A DNA stretch of 55,189 bases from assembly GCA_021325255.1 (NCBI GenBank), contig JAJPHP010000075.1:1-55189 (forward strand). Direction: 5' to 3'. Positions within the stretch are counted from its first letter, which is position 1; every line of letters starts with the position of its first letter. The position numbers and the translations under genes were made by a program. The DNA comes from Nitrososphaerota archaeon. Lineage in GTDB: Archaea > Thermoproteota > Nitrososphaeria > Nitrososphaerales > CADDZS01. The notes beneath the pieces were generated by a model. It ran no database searches and was not told the DNA's origin. It saw only the letters and a program-made list of their open reading frames with translations. Shown here piece after piece: positions 1 through 8,679 of this stretch.

Positions 1-230
1 ACCATTCGCCTTTTGCTACCATGAGGCTTGAGTGCATGCAATCTCAAGATGAGCAGGTGGGTCAAATGTCATTGATGGGATGCCTAAGAACTATTGTGCC
101 AAAGCCCTTTCAACTGAAGACCTCTTCTGCTTGAAAACTAGGAGACGCTAAATCACCTCAAGTGCTTCAAGCCTAAGTTTCGTTTCGACACAAGGATCTA
201 CAATCTTGATTTTCTAGTCCTGTAAACCCA

Positions 231-240
231 TTTATAAAAG
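231..240 (+). promoter_or_regulatory. TATA box for the RNase J-like gene
   Basis: TTTATAAAAG is centred about 28 bases before the TTG at 265. This is the archaeal TATA-to-start-site distance, so the mRNA probably begins at or next to the start codon (leaderless). The ATG at 257 is followed by a stop after four codons and cannot be the start. Confidence 0.6.
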
Positions 241-264
241 CGAAAGCAGCCAACTCATGTTCTC

Positions 265-1665
265 TTGGTAGGCCTGAAATTCTTCGGCGGGATCAATGAG
301 ATCGGAGGGAACAAGATCCTCGTCGAGGACAGGAAGAATGACGCGCGGGTCTTCTTAGATTTTGGAATGAATTTTCGGATACACTCGATGTACTTCGAGG
401 AGTTCATTCAGCCCCGAACCTCGAACGGGATCACTGACTTTCTGGAGACGGGACTCCTCCCCAACATCGATGGAATATACAGGAAGGATCTGCTAAAGTT
501 CGCCGGGAAGCAAACACACGACACCCCTCTCGTAGACGCAGTGATACTTTCGCATGCCCATCTAGACCACGCAGCTCACATCTCGTTTCTCGATGAGGAT
601 ATTCCGATCTATTGCAATGCAATCACACGTGCTGTCCTAGAGGCAATCCAGGAGACTTCTCCGCGGAGGATGGAATCTGAGATACTCGACTACAAGCGCA
701 GGCCGCTACTGAACCAAAAGGATAGGCCTGTTGAAAGAAGTTTCAAAATCGTTGATGGTAAGTTCAAGGTCGGTGGATTGGAGATGGAGATGCTACCTGT
801 TGACCACAGCGTCCCCGGAGCCAGCGCCTTAATTATCTACGGATTTGACAAGACGATTGCCTACAGCGGCGACCTCCGGTTACATGGAACCGACGGGATG
901 CTGACTATGCAATTCGTTGACAAGTTAAAATCCGTTCGGCCAGACATCTTCCTCTGCGAGGGCACTCGAATCGATGAAACAGAAAGGAACACCGAGGCCT
1001 ACGTAAAGACAAACAGCGAGAAGGTTATCTCGCAAACAAAGGGACTTGTCGTAGCCGATTTCGCATTCAAAGATATCACGAGGTTCAAGACTTTCTTCGA
1101 GATTGCAAAGAGCACGCAGAGGAAGCTCGCTATTCCGTTCAGGGATGCGTACTACATTCGGAAACTCTCAACACTGATCAGAGGCCTGCCCTCCCTCAAA
1201 GACGATCAGATTCTACTTTACCAGGACAAGCGAAACACAGGAACCTACCGCGATTCGGATTACGGTGCAAAATGGGAAAATGAGTTCCTCCACCAGCCAA
1301 ACACGGTCAGGGCGGATCACATAGCAAAGTATCAGGACGAGGTGATGGTTGCGATTGGGTACTACGACATCGTTGAACTGATAGATATGATGCCTAGGCC
1401 TGGTAGCGCGTACATAAAATCCGCATCGGAAGTGATTAACGAGGAACAAGAGTTTGACCTCGACCGCCTCAAGGCGTGGTTAGACCACTTTGGGATGCGG
1501 TATCACCACTTCCACGCATCCGGGCACGCTCCTCGCGATGATTTAGCGCTCGTAATGAATGATAGCAACGCAAGGAAACTTGTCCCGATCCACACGGAGC
1601 ATCCCGAAATGTATGAGATGATAGCAAGGGGCAAGAGTGTCGAAATGCCATCTCTGGCAACGTAG
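265..1665 (+). CDS. RNase J-like metallo-beta-lactamase/beta-CASP ribonuclease
   Basis: Predicted zinc-dependent cytosolic ribonuclease of the RNase J type, acting in mRNA decay or rRNA 5'-end maturation. The zinc motif HAHLDH is at residues 97-102, followed by VDHSVPGA, the YSGDLRLHG aspartate, and the beta-CASP motifs LCEGTR, SGHA and PIHTEHP near the C-terminus. At 466 residues it fits the family, though it is slightly shorter than many bacterial RNase J proteins and lacks their C-terminal tail. The TTG start is chosen because the upstream ATG frame stops at once and because of TATA spacing. The next gene downstream is about 290 bases away, so it is probably monocistronic. Assignment to the family is firm; whether it is an exo- or endonuclease cannot be read from sequence. 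Confidence 0.88.
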   Translation: MVGLKFFGGINEIGGNKILVEDRKNDARVFLDFGMNFRIHSMYFEEFIQPRTSNGITDFLETGLLPNIDGIYRKDLLKFAGKQTHDTPLVDAVILSHAHLDHAAHISFLDEDIPIYCNAITRAVLEAIQETSPRRMESEILDYKRRPLLNQKDRPVERSFKIVDGKFKVGGLEMEMLPVDHSVPGASALIIYGFDKTIAYSGDLRLHGTDGMLTMQFVDKLKSVRPDIFLCEGTRIDETERNTEAYVKTNSEKVISQTKGLVVADFAFKDITRFKTFFEIAKSTQRKLAIPFRDAYYIRKLSTLIRGLPSLKDDQILLYQDKRNTGTYRDSDYGAKWENEFLHQPNTVRADHIAKYQDEVMVAIGYYDIVELIDMMPRPGSAYIKSASEVINEEQEFDLDRLKAWLDHFGMRYHHFHASGHAPRDDLALVMNDSNARKLVPIHTEHPEMYEMIARGKSVEMPSLAT

Positions 1666-1925
1666 TGTCTCTATCTTGCATACCTGTGATTTGCGATCGA
1701 TTGAGCTGAATTAATTCATCGATTCTCAAATTAGTTTTAATCTGCTTACTCAACGCCCTGATCTCGTGTGTTTCGAATCGTAGGAACTCGGCCGAGAATA
1801 TACTTGATTGTTATTGTTAACTATCGAGTTCTCTCCAGACTTATTTTGCTCATGACGATGGCTCACTCCCATATTCGACTACGTTGACCGAGAGCTCGTT
1901 TTCAAGTATGATAATCGTCTCAGCG

Positions 1926-1934
1926 CTTTTTATG
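1926..1934 (+). promoter_or_regulatory. TATA box for the NTF2-fold gene
   Basis: The T-rich element CTTTTTATG ends about 25 bases before the GTG at 1959, fitting a leaderless or nearly leaderless transcript. Confidence 0.4.
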
Positions 1935-1958
1935 CTGCTCTTGCTCTATTACGAATAA

Positions 1959-2357
1959 GTGAGGCGTGAGGACTGGATGCAAACTTCGACCGACGAGAGA
2001 AGCGGGCTATCGATGTCTGAGGATGATTTGGTGAACGTTGTACGTGATTTTTCAAACGCATATGTAAACCAGGACGTAGAGAAGACCCTTGCCTTTCTCA
2101 CAGAAGATGTGACTTGGGTCGCCCCAGAAGGCACGTTCGAAGGCAAGGACGAAGTTAGGCGATTGTTGACTTGGATACCGCATAGCTTCTGGTGGCGCAA
2201 GCTGAAATTCACGGAGGCCGGGCTTGGGATCCTAGTCAAGGAAAACAAGGCAGTTTATGAGTATGTCATCGAGGAAATTGGAGAGACGGGTGTAAGATAT
2301 CAAGTGGCTGCAGTATCCATTTTTGAGTTCGGAGGCGAGAAAATTCAGAAGCACTGA
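1959..2357 (+). CDS. SnoaL/NTF2-fold protein
   Basis: Small cytosolic protein (up to 132 residues) with the SnoaL-like/NTF2 cone-fold pattern: a first helix ending in VRDFSNAYVNQD, then the characteristic FLTEDVTWVAPEGTFEGKDEV turn region and the curved-sheet strands to the C-terminus. Family members include isomerases, hydrolases and binding proteins, so substrate and reaction cannot be named. The GTG at 1959 suits the TATA box, but in-frame ATG codons at 1977 and 2013 are also possible starts, and the first 18 residues look poorly conserved. It stands alone between the RNase J-like gene and the convergent SRP19 gene. Confidence 0.7.
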   Translation: MRREDWMQTSTDERSGLSMSEDDLVNVVRDFSNAYVNQDVEKTLAFLTEDVTWVAPEGTFEGKDEVRRLLTWIPHSFWWRKLKFTEAGLGILVKENKAVYEYVIEEIGETGVRYQVAAVSIFEFGGEKIQKH

Positions 2358-2496
2358 ACGGTCTACGATAGGATGACGGTCGGCAAACAAGCGTGCAAAG
2401 GATTGCTAGACAGACAGATTCTGATGGGTATATTGAACACATGGGAGAAGGGACTGCACTAGGACAGATGTCGCCGAGGAAGATCGTGATGGACTC

Positions 2497-2516
2497 ATTT
2501 TTCTCTTATTCTTTTT
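2497..2516 (+). terminator. T-rich transcription termination region
   Basis: A pyrimidine/T tract (17 of 20 bases T or C, in three T runs) lies about 140 bases after the NTF2-fold gene and before the convergent SRP19 gene. T tracts are the usual archaeal intrinsic termination signal. No stem is needed and none is obvious. Confidence 0.3.
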
Positions 2517-2600
2517 GAATTGTAAGGCTGCAATTTCGCAGACAATAACCGGGCTCAACCAGGAGAGCATATTCGCCTAAAGACATTCCAAGAGCGACTT

Positions 2601-2963
2601 TCAGTGCTTCCTCGGAATCTCTTTTCTCTGCGAGGAAGGCGGAGTGCCAAGGGGGGCCTGGCTGCCAGCAGCCCTCTCGCCTCGAACCGCTGACAGGCTC
2701 TTTGAAACCTCGTCCATCACCTCGCCTTTCTTCAGATTAGGGCGCTTCTCGATGCTCACGTAGCCACTTTGCAGCATCATCCTCGGAGGAAACTTTGCCT
2801 GAGAAGTCTCGGGATCGTATCCCAGCCTCCTCACCGCCTCTGCGAGCTCATCCAGCCTTGGATCCTTGACCGAGCGATCGAGAGGGACGCGCCTACCGTC
2901 GCTCCTGCTTAGAGCCGAATTGAAGTAATCTATCCAGAGGACGTATCGCTTGTAGTCCTTCAA
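2601..2963 (-). CDS. srp19: Signal recognition particle 19 kDa protein
   Basis: SRP19 binds the SRP RNA and prepares it for SRP54 loading in co-translational targeting. The sequence opens with the family hallmark YKRYVLWIDYFNSALSR, then the basic VPLDRSVKDPRLDEL segment and the VSIEKRPN strand. The C-terminal 30 residues are low-complexity and basic, and look lineage-specific. At 120 residues it is slightly longer than typical archaeal SRP19 (about 90-105). A TTG start is used; it places the conserved YKRY at residues 4-7, as in homologues. It is the last gene of the minus-strand block SMC-ScpA-ScpB-eS8-SRP19, 139 bases after eS8, with an AT-rich element near 3010-3018 that could be its own promoter. 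Confidence 0.88.
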   Translation of the reverse strand: MKDYKRYVLWIDYFNSALSRSDGRRVPLDRSVKDPRLDELAEAVRRLGYDPETSQAKFPPRMMLQSGYVSIEKRPNLKKGEVMDEVSKSLSAVRGERAAGSQAPLGTPPSSQRKEIPRKH

Positions 2964-3102
2964 GTGGAAAAGAAAGACGCTCTCCCGCAGGTTAGGTCAA
3001 TCATGTTGTTTCATTAATGGGCAAAAAAGGAAAGAAAAGGAGAACTGTGCCAGAAATATCCGTGAGACTCACTTCTCGGTTCTAATTTCTTCCGAAGTTC
3101 TG

Positions 3103-3489
3103 TCAGGAAGTCACCAGGATCGCATTGACGACGCCGTCTTGGGACGGACGAGAAGTTACCCTCGCTCTTCCAGCTTCCGTATCGATCAGGGCGCCCCTCG
3201 TTATGACGCCGCGTCTCTCATAGTCCCTGTTTGCCGGGTTTCTGAGAACGTTTGTGATCTTTGACTTTTGGGTCTTGCCAGACGCCGAATCGACGACGTT
3301 AGCATAATCCGCGGCCCTGAGGCTGGTCTTGATTGTCCCTCCGCGCCTCCTTCTTGTGTAGGACTCCCTCGCACCGAGAAGTGTTTCGGCGGCGTATCCG
3401 TCCTTTTCAAACGCCCTTCTGCTCCGGGTCGGCTTCCTCCGACCACCAGTTAGTTTTCTCTTCTGCAGGTTCTCAATCGGCTTTACCAT
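3103..3489 (-). CDS. rps8e: 30S ribosomal protein S8e (eS8)
   Basis: Archaeal/eukaryotic-type small-subunit protein. It has the basic N-terminal KLTGGRRKPTRSRRAFEKDG pattern typical of eS8, the RRRRGGTIKTSLRAADYANV middle, and a C-terminal strand block around NVLRNPANRDYERRGVITRGALIDTEAGRARV. The 128-residue length matches archaeal homologues. It starts at ATG 3489. It sits 64 bases after scpB in the SMC operon, with an AT-rich TTTAATAA element near 3550-3560 that could give it an independent promoter, as expected for a highly expressed ribosomal gene. Confidence 0.95.
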   Translation of the reverse strand: MVKPIENLQKRKLTGGRRKPTRSRRAFEKDGYAAETLLGARESYTRRRRGGTIKTSLRAADYANVVDSASGKTQKSKITNVLRNPANRDYERRGVITRGALIDTEAGRARVTSRPSQDGVVNAILVTS

Positions 3490-3553
3490 GAAGCAATATT
3501 CACACTATGTTACCTTGATGCGTCGCAACTTTCAATTTCGTCAAGATTGGTTA

Positions 3554-4225
3554 TTAAACGGTTTCTGGCGCGCCCTCTGCCTGTGGCGGTTCCGTGCTCT
3601 CGACCTGTTTTGCCTTTGTGATCAGACCCTGCTTTGCTACCTGCTTTCTCTGCTGCTCGGGATCATGGCTCAAGCCAAAGTAGTCGGCGAATGAATCGGT
3701 GGTCCTGAAGATCCTGCTTCGCCCTCTCCGTTCGGCCTGGAGAAAACCAACCTCAATTAGGTTCTTTAGGTGGGAGTAGGCCTGCGAACCTCTTCTCTGG
3801 ACAAGCTCGGAGGCACTCACCGGTTGAAGGTATACGATGTAGGACAGCGTCCTCAAGACTCCAGTCGAGAGAAGCGGTTTCGTTGCGAATTTCTTTGCGA
3901 TAGAGTTGTACTGGGGTTTGAGCTGAAGTGAAAACATCTGCTGTCCCTCGAGCTGTTTCAACTCGATTGCCGCAAAGGTGGAGTTGATTCGCCTGGCGAG
4001 TTCGGTCATCAGCTCGGAAAGCCTGCGCCTTGAACCCACTCTCGCAACCCTTGAAAGTTCCTCAACTGAAAGAGGCCTTCCAGAGGCGTAGAGCGCCACC
4101 TCTATTCTTGCTTGAGCTTCCTTTGAAAGTGTGACCGGGGCGTCAACCTCGGGGGATGCAAACAAAGGATCCTGCGGCGGAGCGCCACCTTCAGAAGATA
4201 TCGCAGTAGAAGTAGAAGCTTCCAT
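3554..4225 (-). CDS. scpB: Segregation and condensation protein B (ScpB)
   Basis: Kite subunit of the SMC-ScpAB complex that shapes and segregates the chromosome. After a low-complexity Ser/Thr/Pro N-terminus (about 35 residues) come two winged-helix units. The first begins LSKEAQARIEVALYASGRPLSVEEL and the second includes LSTGVLRTLSYIVYLQPVSASELVQRRG, ending with a basic recognition-like segment AERRGRSRIFRTTDSFADYFGL that is characteristic of ScpB. It lies 47 bases after scpA on the same strand. Length (223 residues) is usual for the family. The ATG at 4225 is the natural start. Confidence 0.9.
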   Translation of the reverse strand: MEASTSTAISSEGGAPPQDPLFASPEVDAPVTLSKEAQARIEVALYASGRPLSVEELSRVARVGSRRRLSELMTELARRINSTFAAIELKQLEGQQMFSLQLKPQYNSIAKKFATKPLLSTGVLRTLSYIVYLQPVSASELVQRRGSQAYSHLKNLIEVGFLQAERRGRSRIFRTTDSFADYFGLSHDPEQQRKQVAKQGLITKAKQVESTEPPQAEGAPETV

Positions 4226-4272
4226 GGTAACAGAGGTCGGAGCTCAGCGCAGCACTCTTTTCAGCATTTACA

Positions 4273-4902
4273 TCAAACGGTCGTCACAGGTACGCCGGAG
4301 ATCAAAATGTCCTCGTCTTCTGTCTGCTCGAGCTGGACAGTTCCTTCCATCGCGAGGAATAGGAAGAAGATGAAGTATTGTGCCCTTGTGAGAGCATCTA
4401 GTCCTTGTGCGAATCTCGAGAAGAGGAAACTGTGATGCTGCCTGATTTCTGCAAGCACTTTTACCCTGAACTCATTGACAAGTTCGGCTATCTTGTTGAG
4501 AAACTTGTCCGGCTCGAAAGTAAAGGCCGGCTCGATGAGGAGGTTTGCCCTCTCCTGTTGCTTCCTCTTCCCTCTTATGATGTCTTCAAGTATCGCTTCA
4601 AGGGTCGAGACGAGGTCTTCAATTGAGGTAGAATATATCTCCTGCCTGAATGGCATCTCCAAGAGCAAGGGTACCTCGCCCGAGATGTCGATGCGCTGCA
4701 GTCGGGCGGCCTTGATCTTGTCGAGAAGGAATAGTGTCTCAACCTTTAGCCTGTATATCAACGCGGAGGATAGAGCGGCGGAGCCGCACAGCCTTAGGTC
4801 AAGGAACTCGCTCTTTGTGATGATCTCAAGGAACATGGTGAGGAGCCTTTCAAGGTCAACCTCCCACGGCTTGCTGATCCTGTTTCCCTCAGGATTCAGC
4901 AA
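4273..4902 (-). CDS. scpA: Segregation and condensation protein A (ScpA), start uncertain
   Basis: Kleisin subunit that bridges the SMC heads. The sequence matches archaeal ScpA: PWEVDLERLLTMFLEII, then the SALIYRLKVETLF helix, and a C-terminal winged-helix segment ending near QTEDEDILISGVPVTTV. The first usual start codon in frame is TTG at 4902, but this cuts into the conserved N-terminal segment. Upstream in the same frame the sequence reads RPPLNLLLNPEG, the expected ScpA opening, back to a TAG just inside the SMC gene, with no ATG, GTG or TTG. An ATG at 4985 overlaps the SMC stop (ATGA) but is one frame off. An undetected single-base error, an unusual start (ATT at 4956) or a frameshift are all possible. 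Confidence 0.85.
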   Translation of the reverse strand: MLNPEGNRISKPWEVDLERLLTMFLEIITKSEFLDLRLCGSAALSSALIYRLKVETLFLLDKIKAARLQRIDISGEVPLLLEMPFRQEIYSTSIEDLVSTLEAILEDIIRGKRKQQERANLLIEPAFTFEPDKFLNKIAELVNEFRVKVLAEIRQHHSFLFSRFAQGLDALTRAQYFIFFLFLAMEGTVQLEQTEDEDILISGVPVTTV

Positions 4903-4981
4903 GAGATTCAGGGGCGGCCGGGAGAACCTCTTCTTGGTGTCCTCCGGTTGCGTAATGTTGTTTCCAAAATCTCCGGCCGAG

Positions 4982-7900
4982 TCATCGCTGCTCGTTGCGA
5001 AGTTCTACCTCCATTCCGCTTCTGTATCTTATTACTCTGGAGCTCCCCTGCGACATATAGACTCCAATGACCGATTGCGCCTTTGAAACTACTGTGTCCT
5101 TGAGACTGACGATTATGATCTGGGAATAGTTTGTGCGCTCGGAGAGAACGTCGGCCAGCCTCCCCGAGTAGACGCTGTCGAGGTGCGCGTCCACTTCGTC
5201 GAAGACGTAGAACGGAGAGGGGAACACTGCCTGAATTGCGAGGATGAATGAGAGCGCCGAGATTGTCTTTTCGCCTCCGCTCACCGAGCTAGAGTCCCTC
5301 GGCAACTTTCCGGGGAACTGAGCCATGAGAAAAACTCCGCTATCGAAGATTGAGTCGGGCTTCTCGAGCTCTAGCCAAGCAGAGCCGTTCGTGATCTTTG
5401 AGAATATGACCCTGATTTCCTTGTCTATTCTCTCGAAAGCGTCCATGAAGACCTTGCGTTTTTCCGCATCTATGGTCTCAATGAAGGTCACGATCGCGTT
5501 TCTCTCTTTTTCGAGCTCGTTCTTTCGAACGGAGGAGTACTTGTAATTCTCAAAAACCTCCCTATAGCTCCTGTCCGCAAGGAGGTTTACGCTGTTTCGA
5601 AGTGAGTCGTACTCTATCTGAAGTTCTTTGAGGAGAATGTCGGCCCCCTCAAAAGACTCGATTGGCTCGCCGTAGCCGTACATGGCGAGTTCGCCTAGGA
5701 GAATCCTCTCGTTTTCGGTCTGCCTCGACAGTTCGGCGTTTGCTGTGAAAAGCTCGCGGTCTGCGGAATTGATTGCCTTCCTAACAGACTCTTCCTCAAT
5801 CTTCAGAGTCTTTATCTTTGCATCGAGGGCGTCAAGTGTAGGTTGGAATCTGCTCGCCTTTTCGAGAGTATCAGCCTCTCTCTCCTTCAAAGCCTTAAGG
5901 TTTGATTCGAGTTCAGCTAGTTTTGCTTCAGAGTCTGTAAGGAACTTGGTCTTCGCCTGCGAGTTTGCCTCAGTCTCCGACAATTGCTGCCTGAGTCGCT
6001 CGAGCGCGGGCTTTTGGCTATTCTCGAGGTCTCCCCTTGTTCTAGTGAGCTCGGTCGTCAGTTCGCCGATTTCGGACCTGATAAGTTCAATCCGCGAATC
6101 GATATCAGATCTCTTTCTTGTTATCTCGGCCGACCTTGAGTTAAAGTAACTGAGGTCAAATTTGGAAAGAACTTCGGACAGCTTCTGAGATCCGAGCTCT
6201 AGAGCCCGCACCAACTTCTCGTTTGCTGAGGATCTTCTCTTCAGTTTATGGATTTCATGCTCCGTTTCCTTGAGTCTTTCGTCGTAGGAGGCCGCGTGGT
6301 CTGAGTATCGCGCGACGAATTGCTTTGTCGTGTCAAGCTTCGATTCTATTTTCGAGATGTTGAGGTCGTGCTCGGCTTCTGTCTTCTGGAAATTTTCCGA
6401 TTTTGAATGAAGTTTGGAAATCGAAACCTTTCTCTTGTCTATGGCCGCCCGGAGCGAGGCTAGAGCAGTTTTGATCCCTTCGAATGTCTCCTGCTGGCTC
6501 AAGAGCGAGGTGATTTTTGCATACTTCTTGGAGTACCCCGTCTCGAAGGCAAATACTTCGGGTTCGAAAATGTCTCCCTGCAAGGTGACCGCCCTAAAGC
6601 CTCGGCGCGCGGCCATGAATGCATACTTTGCAGACTCTACGATAACCGAGTCTCCGAAGATGAAGTTCAAGAGTCCCTTGAGTCTAGATTCGCATGAGAC
6701 AACATCGACCACGGACGCGACCATACCTTCGAAGGGCCTGATCCTTTCCTCCGTTTCGAGGTCCGACACCTCCTTGAGGGGGATTGCGGTGAGTCGGCCA
6801 ATCTTAAGTTTCTTTGATGCCTCGGTCACCCTGATGAGAGCGGGCATGTCCTCGACAACGACCGCGTTCAACCAATCTCGACCAAGAGCGGCTATTGCTT
6901 CGGAGTAAACTGGTTCGTATTGCACCAGAGACCGCAACGGACCTAGGTAGCCTCGGAGCGCACTAGACTCTCCTAGGCTCTCGAGCCTTGTTAGGGCGAA
7001 CTCCTCCCCCGCGATGCTCTCCATCGCCGAAAGGTCAGAGTCGTATCGCGTGACAGCAAGTTGTGCTTTTTCAAGGATCAAAAGTGCCAATTCTAGCTGC
7101 TCTTCCACCTTCTTTCGTAGAGCTTCGACGCTCGCTCGCGACTCGTGCAATTCGACGAGCTCGCCACGTTGCGACTGGAGCAGATTCTCGAGGCCGGAGA
7201 TGTTCTTCCTTGCTTCAACAAGAGCCTCGGAGTAGAACTTCATCTTGTCGTGCAGCGAAACCTTACGCTCTTCGAGCAGCTTCATTTCCGACCCGAGCCT
7301 TGTCAGTTCTTCTCTTGCTTTGTTCAGTTTAAAGTCTGCAGAGTCTTTCAGCTTCCTGAACCAGACGAGTTTGGATTGCGCCTGTTCGTACTCCCTCTCG
7401 AAGGCGGTCCTCTCCCTTCCCACCTTGTCAAGTTCCACCACAAAGTCGAGCTTTTTCTTCTCTGCATCCGAGATCTTTTGCTGGATCACACTGACCTGCG
7501 CCTCCGCCTGAGCAATTCTATTTTCCTGCCCGGCAGACATCTGTTTCAGCGTGGGGATAATCTGCCTAACTCTATCGAGGAGATCCGTCGCCTCTTGCCG
7601 TTCACGCTTTAGGGCATCTATCTCTCCTTCTAGCTTTGAGACCTCTAGCTGGACCTTTGCCGAGCCTGCGTCCATCGCAGTCTTAATCAGCTGCGTCCTC
7701 TCTCGGTCGAGTGTTTCGATTGAAGCGGTGACCTCCGCCAGATGTGACTGCAACTGCTGGAGCTTCGTCCCGAGCTCTGCCGCATTCTCTCTCTTTTGCA
7801 GGATGACTCGGCGAACATTGGCAAGCCTTGCGGAAGTGGTCGCGGCACGCAGCCAACCCGTCTCTTCCTCAAGCTGTTTCATCCTGAGCTGGTCGTTTCT

Positions 7901-8530
7901 CTCCTGCTCGAGGCGCTGGACTCTGTCCCTGATTTCTCCAATCCTCGCCATCGCAACCTCAAGCTTCATGTCCGCCTCTTTGAGTTGCGACATCGCTTGG
8001 TTCTTTTTCTCGTCGAACTGGGCAACGCCGACCATCTGTTCAATCAGCTTGCGCTTTTCATCAGGCACGAGCTCCGAGATACGTGTGATCATTCCCTGAA
8101 GGACGACGTTGAGTCCTCTCGAAGCTATCAAGGCCATTTCGAGAAGCTCCGAGAGGTTGTTGCGTTGGACGTGCTTCCCGTTGAGGGTGTAGATGCTCTC
8201 GCCGCTAGCCTTCATTTCTCTACTTATTGTGACAGAATCTGAATCGATTGGTATCCTGCGATCGCTGTTGTCAAATTGCAGGCTAACCTTGGCTGATGAG
8301 GGCTTTTGCTCTTCGACCGAGCCGTCGTAAATCAGGGCGCCGAGATTTGGGACCCTGAGTGTCTTCGCACTATTCTCTCCAAGAGCAAATAAAATCGCGT
8401 CCAGAAGGTTGCTCTTGCCAGAACCGTTGGGGCCGGTGATTGCGACGAAACCTCGTTCAACGGGAACACTGATGACTTTCGACCCCATCGACTTGAAACC
8501 TTTGGTCTCGATCTTCTTCAGATAAACCAA
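4982..8530 (-). CDS. smc: Chromosome segregation SMC ATPase
   Basis: Structural-maintenance-of-chromosomes ATPase, 1182 residues. The Walker A motif GPNGSGKS is at residues 33-40. Long coiled coils follow, interrupted by a hinge at roughly 500-650 (around LRGYLGPLRSLVQYEPVY), and the C-terminal head carries the ABC signature VSGGEK and the Walker B run FYVFDEVDAHLD. The TTG start gives MVYLKKIETKGFKSMGSK, which aligns exactly with the usual beginning of archaeal SMC proteins. It is the first gene of the block that continues with scpA and scpB; its stop codon overlaps an out-of-frame ATG (ATGA at 4985-4982), a hint of translational coupling. Confidence 0.96.
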   Translation of the reverse strand: MVYLKKIETKGFKSMGSKVISVPVERGFVAITGPNGSGKSNLLDAILFALGENSAKTLRVPNLGALIYDGSVEEQKPSSAKVSLQFDNSDRRIPIDSDSVTISREMKASGESIYTLNGKHVQRNNLSELLEMALIASRGLNVVLQGMITRISELVPDEKRKLIEQMVGVAQFDEKKNQAMSQLKEADMKLEVAMARIGEIRDRVQRLEQERNDQLRMKQLEEETGWLRAATTSARLANVRRVILQKRENAAELGTKLQQLQSHLAEVTASIETLDRERTQLIKTAMDAGSAKVQLEVSKLEGEIDALKRERQEATDLLDRVRQIIPTLKQMSAGQENRIAQAEAQVSVIQQKISDAEKKKLDFVVELDKVGRERTAFEREYEQAQSKLVWFRKLKDSADFKLNKAREELTRLGSEMKLLEERKVSLHDKMKFYSEALVEARKNISGLENLLQSQRGELVELHESRASVEALRKKVEEQLELALLILEKAQLAVTRYDSDLSAMESIAGEEFALTRLESLGESSALRGYLGPLRSLVQYEPVYSEAIAALGRDWLNAVVVEDMPALIRVTEASKKLKIGRLTAIPLKEVSDLETEERIRPFEGMVASVVDVVSCESRLKGLLNFIFGDSVIVESAKYAFMAARRGFRAVTLQGDIFEPEVFAFETGYSKKYAKITSLLSQQETFEGIKTALASLRAAIDKRKVSISKLHSKSENFQKTEAEHDLNISKIESKLDTTKQFVARYSDHAASYDERLKETEHEIHKLKRRSSANEKLVRALELGSQKLSEVLSKFDLSYFNSRSAEITRKRSDIDSRIELIRSEIGELTTELTRTRGDLENSQKPALERLRQQLSETEANSQAKTKFLTDSEAKLAELESNLKALKEREADTLEKASRFQPTLDALDAKIKTLKIEEESVRKAINSADRELFTANAELSRQTENERILLGELAMYGYGEPIESFEGADILLKELQIEYDSLRNSVNLLADRSYREVFENYKYSSVRKNELEKERNAIVTFIETIDAEKRKVFMDAFERIDKEIRVIFSKITNGSAWLELEKPDSIFDSGVFLMAQFPGKLPRDSSSVSGGEKTISALSFILAIQAVFPSPFYVFDEVDAHLDSVYSGRLADVLSERTNYSQIIIVSLKDTVVSKAQSVIGVYMSQGSSRVIRYRSGMEVELRNEQR

Positions 8531-8679
8531 AACCTCAGAGCCACCACTTCTACTAGTCCAATGGCTTTGGTGTCTCCCTTAATATTGATGTGGCCTGCTG
8601 TGGTAAAATGTGAGGTGAGATTCAATTCACACCGTGCACGTACCGAGACTCATCTTTACCTGCTTTTGGGTACGCAAAG

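Noticed and set aside
7145..8099. Plus-strand frames of 155 and 182 residues opposite SMC
   Set aside because: SMC is unambiguous here; these are antisense shadows of the coiled coil.
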